Below are positions 50,327 through 59,216 of a stretch of DNA of 64,000 nt, one piece after another. A model generated the notes under the pieces. It worked only from the letters and a program-made list of their open reading frames with translations, searched no databases and was not told where the DNA came from. Position 1 is the stretch's first letter; every line of letters begins with the position of its first letter. A program made the translations under genes and the position numbers. This DNA is from Archangium lansingense (GTDB taxonomy: Bacteria > Myxococcota > Myxococcia > Myxococcales > Myxococcaceae): positions 4,960,001-5,024,000 of the forward strand of contig NZ_JAPNKA010000001.1 in the NCBI RefSeq assembly GCF_026626635.1, written 5' to 3'.

Positions 50327-53278
50327 ATGAGCAGGCGCTGGGGCCTGTGTGTCCTCGCAGTACTGACGGTACTGACGGGGTGTGCCGATCGTGACCGACC
50401 GGCCATCGCCGATGGCAGGCTGGCGGCGACGCCGGGTGGGTTGGACTTCCAGCGGGTGGCGATCTTCGACGGGCGCGAGGCAGAAGTGGTGCTGCGCAAC
50501 GTGGGACGCTCCCGCATCATCGTGGACGAAGCCTGGGTGGAGGGGCCCGCGGGGGCCTGGCAGGTGGACTTCGCTCACGAAGGTCCTCACTCGCTCGTAC
50601 CGGGTGGGGATTGCTCGTTGCGCGTGCGCTTCACGCCGCAGGGGGAAGGGCCGCTGCCGGCCACGCTGGTGGTGCGCTCGGACTCGAAGAAGGAGCCGCT
50701 GCTCCGCGTGCGGTTGCAGGGCCTGGGAGTGGACGCCTGGGCGCGTGTGACGCCGCGGCGGCTGGACTTCGGGCGCATCGAGGCCGACTCCACCAAGACG
50801 CTCAACTTCACCGTCAACAACCCCACGGACATGCCGGTGGAGGTGACGCCGAAGCTGGTGGGAGCGGACCGGGACGAGTTCTCCGTGGCGCCGCTGACGC
50901 TGGGGCCGGGAGAGCAGCGAGATGTGCCCATCACCTTCTCGCCAGGGCGGGTGGGCCGCAAGCAGGTGGCGTTGGCGGTGTCGCCGTGCAAGGGCTGCTC
51001 GGATGTGGCGGTGCAGGTAGCAGCCGAGTCGCTGGAGCAGGCGGTGGTGGCCGAGCCGCCGCTGCTCGACTTTGGCTCCATCCCCGTGGACAAGGACAGC
51101 TTTCGGATGGCGCGCCTGCACAACCTCAGCACGGAGCCCATGACGGTGACGGAGCTGAAGCTGGAGGGCAGGGATGCCTCCTTCAGTCATGGGGCCCCAG
51201 GACTGCCGCTGGTGCTCGCGCCCGGGGAGATTCGTTCGTGGCAGCTGCGCTACAGCCCGGGGCACATGGGGCCGGCCGAGGACACGGCCTTCTTCCACGT
51301 GGTGAGCAAGCGCCATCCCACCACGGATGTGGCGCTGCGCGGCTATGGCGGCGCGGCGGAGCTGTGCGTGGCGCCGCTCACCCATGACTTCGGGCGTCAG
51401 CCGAGGGGCTCGAAGACTTCGATGGTCGTCAACGTGAAGAACTGCGGTGCCTCCAACGGGGGGCCGCTCACCATTTACGGGCTCGAGTTCCACTCGCTGG
51501 ACGGGCACCCGGACACGGACGTCCAGTTCAACGTGGCACCCCTGGCGCTGCCTCTCCGGCTGCTGCCCGGCGAGGAGGTGAACCTCAAGGTCTACTACGA
51601 GCCCACGCGTGAGGGGGCGGCGGCGGGCCGGCTGCTGATGACGACGGACGTGTACACGGGCAGCTCCACGGAGCTGGACTTCACAGGCTTCGCGGAGCCG
51701 CACCTGCCCTGCCAGCTGGCCGTGACTCCGCCGGTGGTGGATTTCGGCACGGTGGAGCCGGGCTATGGCGCGGTGCTGGGCGTGAAGGTGGCCAACGTTG
51801 GGACGGACATCTGCGCGGTGAAGAACATCCGCCTGAGCGACAGCGGGGGCGGGGTGTTCAGCCTGCCCGGTGGCGAGCTGGACGGCGCCATCATCTGGCC
51901 GGGGGACTATTTCAGCTACATGGTGGCCTTCCGCTCGCCCGTGACGGGAGGTGACTTCACGGGGGCGGTACAGTTCGAGCCGGCGGATCCAGCCAACCCG
52001 GTGGTGGTGGTGCCGCTGCTGGCCCACTCGCAGAACGCGTGCCTGGTGGCCTCGCCGCGCTTCGTGGACTACGGCGTGTCGCGCCCGGACTGCGCTCCGG
52101 CCCCGCGCGAGGTGAACTACCTCAACGCCTGCCGCACGCCGGTGACGGTGTCCAACGTGTTCATCGGTGCAGGCACCACGGATGGGGAGTTCGAGCTCCA
52201 GGGCGCGCCGGGCACGCCCTTCACGCTGGATCCAAACGATGGCTTCACCGTGACGGTGGGCTACCTGGCCCAGGTGTACGGGCTCAACATGTCACCGCTC
52301 TTCGTGGACTCGTCGGATCTGCCCGAGCCGCTGCTCGTCCCGCTCATCGGCGAGTCCTCTCGGCGCATGGACAAGACGGACACGTTCATCCAGCAGGACG
52401 GCTCCAAGGTGGACGTCCTCTTCGTGGTGGACAACACCGCGTCCATGGTGGAGGAGCAGCCGCGCATCGTCTCGGCCATGCCCGCCTTCGCCGACGCCGC
52501 CCTGGCCAGGGGCGTGGATCTGCACGTGGCGGTCACCACCACGGGCATCGATGAGATCTCCGACGCGTGCCCCGGTGGTGCGCGGGGTGGTGAGGCGGGG
52601 CGCTTCTTCCCGGTGGATGGCAGCCGGCCGCGCCTGCTGACGAACCGCACGCCGGGCCTGGCCTCCGTGCTGCAACAGAACGTGAACGTGGGCCAGTGCG
52701 CCACGGTGGAGCAGGGCTTCGAGGCCGTGAGGCGTGCCCTGTCGCCTCCGCTGGTGAATGGCGCGGATGATCCGCGCACGCCTCCGAAGAACGACGGCAA
52801 CCTGGGCTTCCTGCGTGACGAGGCCGCGCTGGTGGTCGTCTTCATGGGTGATGAGGACGACCACTCGCCCGACAGCGTGGACACCTACGTGCGCTTCCTC
52901 CGCACGCGCAAGGGTGAGAACCAGCCGCAGCGCATGACCATCTACGCCATCGCGCCGACGGCCTCCGGCTGCCCCACCTCGGGCGGCGCGGGTACGCGTT
53001 ATGCCGAGGCCGCGGGCCGCACGGGTGGCGAGGTGCTCTCCGCCTGCTCCGCGGACTACGCGCCCCTGCTGCGCTCGGTGGCCACCAAGGCCTTCTCCGC
53101 CCAGGACCGCTTCCCACTCAGCGAGCTACCAGACGCGGGCAGCATCGTGGTGAGGGTAAATGGTGCTGTGGTGACCAGTGGTTGGACCTATGACGGCGCC
53201 ACCAACAGCGTCGTCTTCGCCACGGCCCCCGTGCCGGGCGCGAAGGTGGATATCTACTACCGCCGCGTGTGCCGCTGA
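50327..53278 (+). CDS. Large choice-of-anchor-D (ASH-repeat) and VWA lipoprotein
   Basis: 983 residues. Lipobox VLTVLTGC near residue 19. Then six or so ASH/HYDIN-type beta domains, each opening with a P-x(3)-D-[FY]-G-like strand: GGLDFQRVAIF, RRLDFGRIEAD, PLLDFGSIPVD, LTHDFGRQPRG, PVVDFGTVEPG, RFVDYGVSRPD, spread over residues 25-690. A VWA domain follows at about 705-920 with a MIDAS-like VDVLFVVDNTASMVEEQ and a later MGDEDDHSPDSVDTYV. A short C-terminal beta domain (VVRVNGAVVTSGWTYDG) closes it. The ATG at 50327 has AGGGG 10 bases upstream; an ATG at 50318 is also possible. Surface display or adhesion is the likely role (inference). Confidence 0.82.
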   Translation: MSRRWGLCVLAVLTVLTGCADRDRPAIADGRLAATPGGLDFQRVAIFDGREAEVVLRNVGRSRIIVDEAWVEGPAGAWQVDFAHEGPHSLVPGGDCSLRVRFTPQGEGPLPATLVVRSDSKKEPLLRVRLQGLGVDAWARVTPRRLDFGRIEADSTKTLNFTVNNPTDMPVEVTPKLVGADRDEFSVAPLTLGPGEQRDVPITFSPGRVGRKQVALAVSPCKGCSDVAVQVAAESLEQAVVAEPPLLDFGSIPVDKDSFRMARLHNLSTEPMTVTELKLEGRDASFSHGAPGLPLVLAPGEIRSWQLRYSPGHMGPAEDTAFFHVVSKRHPTTDVALRGYGGAAELCVAPLTHDFGRQPRGSKTSMVVNVKNCGASNGGPLTIYGLEFHSLDGHPDTDVQFNVAPLALPLRLLPGEEVNLKVYYEPTREGAAAGRLLMTTDVYTGSSTELDFTGFAEPHLPCQLAVTPPVVDFGTVEPGYGAVLGVKVANVGTDICAVKNIRLSDSGGGVFSLPGGELDGAIIWPGDYFSYMVAFRSPVTGGDFTGAVQFEPADPANPVVVVPLLAHSQNACLVASPRFVDYGVSRPDCAPAPREVNYLNACRTPVTVSNVFIGAGTTDGEFELQGAPGTPFTLDPNDGFTVTVGYLAQVYGLNMSPLFVDSSDLPEPLLVPLIGESSRRMDKTDTFIQQDGSKVDVLFVVDNTASMVEEQPRIVSAMPAFADAALARGVDLHVAVTTTGIDEISDACPGGARGGEAGRFFPVDGSRPRLLTNRTPGLASVLQQNVNVGQCATVEQGFEAVRRALSPPLVNGADDPRTPPKNDGNLGFLRDEAALVVVFMGDEDDHSPDSVDTYVRFLRTRKGENQPQRMTIYAIAPTASGCPTSGGAGTRYAEAAGRTGGEVLSACSADYAPLLRSVATKAFSAQDRFPLSELPDAGSIVVRVNGAVVTSGWTYDGATNSVVFATAPVPGAKVDIYYRRVCR

Positions 53279-53396
53279 GCGCGGTGGGGGAAACGCTCCG
53301 GGGCCGGTTATCCGGCTCCGGAAGGGATATGTCGGCCCTGGGTGCTACAGCTCTGCATCGGTCTGTGCGGTTGACCGGAAAATTGGAGGGCAACCC

Positions 53397-53816
53397 ATGC
53401 TGAGTACCCTGAGGGCGTCCCCGCAGCAGGAGGCGACGGTGAGCTCCCGACAGCACGAAGACAACTCCACCTCCGAGCGCCCGCTCACCCGCCGCTCGTC
53501 CGCGCCGTCCGCCCGCTCGCCGGGTGGCTTGCGCGTCATCAACGGGGGAGGGCAGCGTCGGCAGGACGAGCCACTCGTCTCCCGCGACGCCGTGGCCCGT
53601 GTGCTCATGGAGGCGGGTGTGGACCTGCTCCTGCGCCGCATCAGCCCGGCCCGGGCCGCGGAGATTGAGCGCAAGGTGGACCGGGTGTTGGACTTGTTCG
53701 ACCGGGTGGACGCCGCGCCTCTGCTGATGCCCGTGCTGCAGCGGCACCTGGACGAGCTGGAGGCCCTCATGCGCGAGACCCGCCAGGTCAGAGCCCCGGC
53801 CCGTCGCGGGGGGTAG
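53397..53816 (+). CDS. Small hypothetical protein with C-terminal helical region
   Basis: 139 residues. The N-terminal 55 are Ser/Arg/Pro-rich and probably disordered. The C-terminal half (SRDAVARVLMEAGVDLLLRR, ARAAEIERKVDRVLDLFDRV, LLMPVLQRHLDELEALMRET) forms three or four helices. No signal peptide. ATG 53397 has GGAGGG 6 bases upstream. I do not recognise the family. It sits directly before two tandem Ser/Thr kinase genes in the same direction, with 126 bases between, so joint function with them is possible but not shown. Confidence 0.55.
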   Translation: MLSTLRASPQQEATVSSRQHEDNSTSERPLTRRSSAPSARSPGGLRVINGGGQRRQDEPLVSRDAVARVLMEAGVDLLLRRISPARAAEIERKVDRVLDLFDRVDAAPLLMPVLQRHLDELEALMRETRQVRAPARRGG

Positions 53817-53942
53817 TGCGGGGAAAAGTGCGACAGGACGTTTGACCCTCCCGGCCGGGCCGCTTACGCTCGGGGCCCCTTCCGCCTCCGGGTGTTCCCC
53901 TCACACGGCCACGGCGCCGTGGGGAGGGGGGCTTGTCGCATC

Positions 53943-55862
53943 GTGTCGAACGAGAACTACGGCAAATACCAGCTCCTCAAGCGGCTCGCCATGGGAGGCA
54001 TGGCGCAGATCTACCTCGCGCGCCAGCGGGGTCCCGAGGGCTTCGAGAAGCTGCTCGTCATCAAGCGCATCCTCCCGCACCTGGCGGAGAACGAGGACTT
54101 CGTCCGGATGTTCCTGGACGAGGCGCGCATCGCCGCGCGGTTGGATCACCCCAACATCGTCGACATCTACGACCTGGGGGCGCAGGACGACACCTTCTTC
54201 ATCGCCATGGAGTACATCCACGGCGAGGATCTGCGGCGCGTGTGGAAGCGCGCGGAGCGCAGCGGCCAGCTGATTCCGGTACCGCTGGTGTGCCGCATCA
54301 TGATCGAGGCCTGCGCCGGCCTGGACCACGCGCACAAGCAGAAGGACGCCCAGGGCAAGCCGCTGGGCATCGTCCACCGGGACATCTCCCCGCAGAACAT
54401 CCTGCTGACGTTCGAGGGGCGGGTGAAGGTGGTGGACTTCGGCATCGCCAAGGCGGCGGACCAGGCCACCGTGACGCGCTCGGGAGTGCTCAAGGGCAAG
54501 TACTCGTACATGGCGCCGGAGCAGGCCGCCGGGCAGAAGAACCTGGACCGCCGCGCGGACATCTTCGCCCTGGGCGTGGTGCTCTACGAGCTGCTCACCG
54601 GGATGCGCCTCTTCAAGCGCCTCACGGACATGGCCACGCTGCAGGCGGTGGCGGATTGCACCATCTCGCCGCCCTCGCAGATCAACCCGCGCGTGCCGAA
54701 GGACCTGGACCCCATCGTCATGAAGGCGCTGACGCGCGAGCCGGAGGACCGGTACGCGGAGGCGCTGCAGCTGCAACTCGCGCTGGAGGACTGGCTGCTG
54801 GCTCACCAGCTGCCGTCGTCCACGGCGCACGTGGCGGCCTTCATGAAGGACGTGTATGCCGCGCGGCTGGCCGAGGAGGCTCGGCTGGGCGACGTGCTCG
54901 TGGAGGAGGCCGACTCCGCGTCGCCCGCCGGTGCGAGCAAGGCGCACGAGAAGGCACTCGAGAATTCCTCCGCCGAGACGATGGCCTCGCCGCGCCAGGT
55001 GGACACGCAGGCTCCGTCGGAGCGCAGGGAATCGACGGACCGGTTGGAGCGGGTGCAGCAGCGCACCCCAGGCCGGCCCTCCCGAGGCGATCAGCGGGCC
55101 GTGTCCTCCGAGCGCAAGGAGCAGGAGCCCCGGCGCACCGTGGACATTCGCCGTGCGCCGGCGCCCGAGCTCGCGGAGGAGCCTCGCTCCCTTTCTTCCT
55201 CGAAGCCCGGACGGCGCCGTACGCCCGCCCCCGAGTCCGGAGAGGAGTCGCGCACCGAGGACTCCGACCCCGAGAAGACGCTGGTGCCGAGGTCGAGCCG
55301 GTCGCGTGTGCCGGCCATGCCTCCTCCCGTCGAGGCTCCCCGGAAGCCGTACCGGCTCGCCCTGCTGGCGGTGGGGGTGGGACTTGTCGTGGGCGTGGGC
55401 CTGGGCGGGTGGTGGGCCGTGCGCTCCATGCCCGCTCCTGTGGCGGCAGCGGGCTCGGTGACGAAGCCGGTTCTGCCGGAGCCCTCGCAGCCGGTGGTTC
55501 CCGCGCAACCTGCGCCTTCTCGGGAGGAGCCGAAGCCCGCAGTGGCCGCGCCCGTTCAGAATGCTCCGTCCCGGGAAGCGCAGAAGCCGGAGCCCGAGCG
55601 GCTCGCGACGGCCCCGGTAGCGCGTCCGTCCACACAGTCACAACAGTCACAGGAGTCGCGTCAGGGCACGGTGCGCTTCGCGGTCACCCCCTGGGCCGAG
55701 GTGTCCTGCGGTGGGCGCAACCTCGGGAGCACCCCGTTGCCGGACGTCCACTTCGCCGCCGGCGTGTACGAATGCAAGTTCTCGAACCCGGAGTTGGGGA
55801 CGCGTACCCAGCGGGTCGAGGTGAAGGCCAACAGCAGCACTCGAGTGGTCGTGAAGTTCTAG
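53943..55862 (+). CDS. Membrane-bound Ser/Thr protein kinase with C-terminal PEGA-like domain
   Basis: 639 residues from GTG 53943. The kinase domain at 9-270 has G-loop LAMGGMAQIYLARQRGPEGF, LLVIKRILPHLAEN, catalytic loop GIVHRDISPQNILLTFEG, VVDFGIAKAADQ and SYMAPEQAAGQ. The usual Lys of HRDLKPxN is replaced by Ser (HRDISPQN), a variant common in myxobacterial kinases. A long charged Ser/Arg/Glu linker (about 330-465) leads to one TM helix (LALLAVGVGLVVGVGLGGWW, about 470-492), then a Pro-rich region and a C-terminal PEGA-like beta domain (AVTPWAEVSCGGRNLGSTPL). The kinase faces the cytosol, the PEGA domain the periplasm. The next kinase gene starts 22 bases on. Confidence 0.92.
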   Translation: MSNENYGKYQLLKRLAMGGMAQIYLARQRGPEGFEKLLVIKRILPHLAENEDFVRMFLDEARIAARLDHPNIVDIYDLGAQDDTFFIAMEYIHGEDLRRVWKRAERSGQLIPVPLVCRIMIEACAGLDHAHKQKDAQGKPLGIVHRDISPQNILLTFEGRVKVVDFGIAKAADQATVTRSGVLKGKYSYMAPEQAAGQKNLDRRADIFALGVVLYELLTGMRLFKRLTDMATLQAVADCTISPPSQINPRVPKDLDPIVMKALTREPEDRYAEALQLQLALEDWLLAHQLPSSTAHVAAFMKDVYAARLAEEARLGDVLVEEADSASPAGASKAHEKALENSSAETMASPRQVDTQAPSERRESTDRLERVQQRTPGRPSRGDQRAVSSERKEQEPRRTVDIRRAPAPELAEEPRSLSSSKPGRRRTPAPESGEESRTEDSDPEKTLVPRSSRSRVPAMPPPVEAPRKPYRLALLAVGVGLVVGVGLGGWWAVRSMPAPVAAAGSVTKPVLPEPSQPVVPAQPAPSREEPKPAVAAPVQNAPSREAQKPEPERLATAPVARPSTQSQQSQESRQGTVRFAVTPWAEVSCGGRNLGSTPLPDVHFAAGVYECKFSNPELGTRTQRVEVKANSSTRVVVKF

Positions 55863-55884
55863 CTCGCTCTCCAGGATCTCCTCC

Positions 55885-57876
55885 GTGACACTCGAAGCAG
55901 GCACTCCCATCGGCAAGTACGTCGTCAAGCGCAAGCTCGCCGAGGGAGGGATGGCCGAGATCTACCTGGCCACCTCCATGGGCGCCGAGGGCTTCGAGAA
56001 GGAAGTCGTCATCAAGCGCGTGCGTTCGTTCCTCGCGGACGCCGAGTTCGTGCAGATGTTCATCGACGAGGCGCGGCTGACCTCACGGCTCAACCACGCC
56101 AACCTGGTGCAGATCTTCGACTTCGACAAGCACGAGGACACCTTCTACCTGGCCATGGAGTACGTGCGTGGCTGCTCGCTGTGGGAGCTGCGCAAGCGCT
56201 GCCGGGAGAAGGGCATCTCCGTTCCGCCGGTGCTGGTGGCGCACATTGGCGCGCAGGTGGCGGCTGGGCTCCAGTACGCGCACCGGGTCAAGTCCCCGGA
56301 TGGGGAGCTGATTCACCTGGTGCACCGCGACGTCACCCCGCACAACGTGCTGCTGTCCTACGACGGCGCGGTGAAGCTCACCGATTTCGGCATTGCCAAG
56401 CACCGCGACAAGCTGACCCAGCCGGGAGTGCTCAAGGGCAAGTTCGCGTACATGTCCCCGGAGCAGGCGCGCGGTGAGGCGGTGGATGCTCGCACGGACG
56501 TCTTCGCGCTCGGCGTGGTGCTCTGGGAGATGCTCATCGGCGGCCGGTTGTTCGATGGGGACTCGGAGCTCGCCGTGCTCCGCGCGGTGCAGGAGAGCGT
56601 CATCACTCCGCCGGTCCGCCTCAACCCGGATGTGCCCGAGGAGCTGAGCGAGGTGGTGTGCACCGCGCTCGAGCGCGACCCGGAGGTTCGCTACCAGTCC
56701 GCGGGCGAGATGGAGCGCGCGCTCGCCCAGTTCGTGCTGCACCGCGCGGCCAGCGTGGACGACACGGACGTGGGCACCTTCGTGCGGCGGCTCTTCGACG
56801 TGCCCCTCACCCAGTACATCGCGGTTCCGTCCGCGCTGACCGAGCGCTCGCAGCGCAGCCGCTCCGGCAGCGTTCCCGTGGCGGGGACGAACCCGGCTAC
56901 GGGCGCTCGGAGCCGCACGGGGGAGTCGCCCTCGGTGGAGGTGGCCGGGTCCGCCGCTCAGGCGCCCGCACCTGCTCGCGAGGCCACCGCGGTGCTGCCC
57001 GGGTCCAATCCGGCCTCGGGGCGCGACAGGCCGGTGCGTCCGGAGGCCCCCGAAGAGGCCCTGGTCTCCGCGTCCACCCAGGTCCTGTCTCGCGAGCCGC
57101 TTCCCCCGCGCTCCACCCAGCCACTGCCCCCGGCCGAGAGTTCGCGGAACTCCCGCCCCATGCCCGTGGTCAGCCCGGCGGGGCAGGGGAGCACGCCGGA
57201 GCCCGCGGCCCTCGAGCCTGCCCCAGCTCCGGCCCCCGTCAGGGTGGCGCAGGTGATGCCCGCCGGTACTCCTGTGATGGATGCCCCGGTGTCGACGCGC
57301 GGGGGCAAGGGCCTCTGGGTGGGCGCGAGCGTGGCGGCCGTGGTCCTCATCGGCGGGGTGGCGGCCCTGGTGCGGCCGTCGAAGCCGCCGGCTCCCGAAA
57401 CCTCGGCTTCCGTGTCAGCCACTCCGGCGCCCACCATGACTCCTCCGACGGGTGGGACTCCGGCGGATGCCACCGCTTCGTCCGGAGCGAAGGCCGACGT
57501 TCCCACGCAGCCCTCCTCGGACTCCGCTGTCGCGGCTGCTCTCGATGCTGGGGTGCCCGATGCGGGGGCCGTGGTGGCCGTGGCCCCGTCGTCCGAGCCT
57601 CCTCGGGCTCCGACGGAGACCGCGGGGCAGACGCCGACGGAGCAGGCTCCCGCCGCGCAGGCCAAGGGGACGCTCACCGTCAAGGCCGTGCCGTATGCCG
57701 ACGTCTATGTCGACGGCGATCGGGTTCGTCGAGAGTTGCAGGGGACCGCGAACATCCCGCTCGCTCCGGGTCCCCACAAGGTGACCTTCAAGCACCCCTC
57801 TCGCACTGAGTCCTTCGACGTCACCATCACCCCCAACGGCCGGGTGACGAAGAGCTTCAACGCGACCCGGAAGTAG
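55885..57876 (+). CDS. Membrane-bound Ser/Thr protein kinase with PEGA domain (tandem paralogue)
   Basis: 663 residues from GTG 55885. Kinase domain 8-275: LAEGGMAEIYLATSMGAEGF, EVVIKRVRSFLADAE, LVHRDVTPHNVLLSYDG, LTDFGIAKHRD, FAYMSPEQARGEA. Here too the Lys of the catalytic loop is replaced (Thr in HRDVTPHN). A Pro/Ser-rich linker leads to one TM helix (about 475-495, LWVGASVAAVVLIGGVAALV). The C-terminal PEGA domain at 595-663 reads GTLTVKAVPYADVYVDGDRV and ends in LAPGPHKVTFKHPSRTESFD. It is clearly homologous to the kinase encoded 22 bases upstream and probably co-expressed; the pair may phosphorylate each other. Confidence 0.92.
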   Translation: MTLEAGTPIGKYVVKRKLAEGGMAEIYLATSMGAEGFEKEVVIKRVRSFLADAEFVQMFIDEARLTSRLNHANLVQIFDFDKHEDTFYLAMEYVRGCSLWELRKRCREKGISVPPVLVAHIGAQVAAGLQYAHRVKSPDGELIHLVHRDVTPHNVLLSYDGAVKLTDFGIAKHRDKLTQPGVLKGKFAYMSPEQARGEAVDARTDVFALGVVLWEMLIGGRLFDGDSELAVLRAVQESVITPPVRLNPDVPEELSEVVCTALERDPEVRYQSAGEMERALAQFVLHRAASVDDTDVGTFVRRLFDVPLTQYIAVPSALTERSQRSRSGSVPVAGTNPATGARSRTGESPSVEVAGSAAQAPAPAREATAVLPGSNPASGRDRPVRPEAPEEALVSASTQVLSREPLPPRSTQPLPPAESSRNSRPMPVVSPAGQGSTPEPAALEPAPAPAPVRVAQVMPAGTPVMDAPVSTRGGKGLWVGASVAAVVLIGGVAALVRPSKPPAPETSASVSATPAPTMTPPTGGTPADATASSGAKADVPTQPSSDSAVAAALDAGVPDAGAVVAVAPSSEPPRAPTETAGQTPTEQAPAAQAKGTLTVKAVPYADVYVDGDRVRRELQGTANIPLAPGPHKVTFKHPSRTESFDVTITPNGRVTKSFNATRK

Positions 57877-57982
57877 CGCCCCCGCCGTTCACTCCCCGAC
57901 TTCGTAACCCCTAAGCCGCTGGCTTGATCCGGCGCGCCGCGGCCCCCGTACGCCCGGTGCTACCGACTGCTACAGGCTTTTG

Positions 57983-58044
57983 TTGACAGCTTCGCGGCCT
58001 TTCTGGCATTCAATGGCGTCCATTCAGTAGCATATATTCAATGG
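57983..58044 (+). promoter_or_regulatory. Promoter region and three-fold operator repeat of the MerR-type gene
   Basis: TTGACA at 57983-57988 may be a -35 box; the -10 is unclear. Three 9-mers, ATTCAATGG (58008-58016), ATTCAGTAG (58022-58030) and ATTCAATGG (58036-58044), repeat with an exact 14-bp period. The last covers the ATG start codon at 58041. The region is A/T-rich against a G+C-rich background, with TATATT at 58033-58038. An operator overlapping the start codon would allow autorepression. Confidence 0.6.
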
Positions 58045-58565
58045 AAGGCATGCAGTTGCTGGAGCCCGACGAGCTCGAACGCATCGAACGCGACTTCGCC
58101 GGCGGGTTGCCTGCTCGGGAGATCCTCGAGATCTTCCGTCCTCGGGGCGTTCAGCTCTCCGAGGCGACGTTCCGCAAGTACGTGCAGGTGGGCTTGTTGC
58201 CTCGCTGCCGGCGGGTGGGGCGCAAGGGCAAGCACCAGGGGAGCCGGGGGCTGTACCCGGTGGAATCAGTTCGGCGGATCAACGCCATCAAAAAAATGAT
58301 GGCCGAGGGTCACACCCTGGAGGACATCAAGCGCTCATTCTTGTTCCACAGGAATCACATCGATCAGCTGGAGCGGGATCTCTCCGAGGTGTTCGAAGGG
58401 TTTCAGGATCAGCTAGGGGAGCGCGCCTTTGGTGTGGAGCACCGGCGCACCCTGGAGGCGGATCTGGCTGCGTTGAAGTCAAGGGCCCGGGAGCTGGTCC
58501 GGGACGTGGCACGGTTGGGGAGTGCGGTTACCGCGCGCCGAGACGAAAAGCTCCATTCGCAATAG
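58041..58565 (+). CDS. MerR-type transcriptional regulator
   Basis: 174 residues. N-terminal DNA-binding part: PDELERIERDFAGGLPAREI, then a MerR-like winged helix SEATFRKYVQVGLLPRCRRV and GLYPVESVRRINAIKKMMAE with GHTLEDIKRSFLF. It lacks the usual Cys or drug-binding motif of MerR metal or multidrug sensors. The C-terminal half is a charged coiled coil (HIDQLERDLSEVFEGFQDQL, RTLEADLAALKSRARELVRD), likely for dimer or partner contact. ATG 58041 sits in the third of three direct repeats, so autoregulation is likely. The next gene encodes a sigma-region-4-like protein, 48 bases downstream. Confidence 0.8.
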   Translation: MEGMQLLEPDELERIERDFAGGLPAREILEIFRPRGVQLSEATFRKYVQVGLLPRCRRVGRKGKHQGSRGLYPVESVRRINAIKKMMAEGHTLEDIKRSFLFHRNHIDQLERDLSEVFEGFQDQLGERAFGVEHRRTLEADLAALKSRARELVRDVARLGSAVTARRDEKLHSQ

Positions 58566-58613
58566 GATGACGGGTGAGGGACCGGGTAGAGTGGATTCAT
58601 CGTTGGAGGGGAC

Positions 58614-59108
<495 letters not shown>

Positions 59109-59216
59109 GAATCGGGCCGGAATCAGCAGGCGCACACGGGTTGCATGCTTCGTTGACACCCCGTGGGGTGGTTGCTAGACGAGCCGCCTCTCCTACAGAC
59201 AGAGGCGTGCAAACCC

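Noticed and set aside
50051..52027. A 658-codon minus-strand open frame opposite the ASH/VWA lipoprotein
   Set aside because: Antisense shadow; Arg/His/Gln-rich with no motif.
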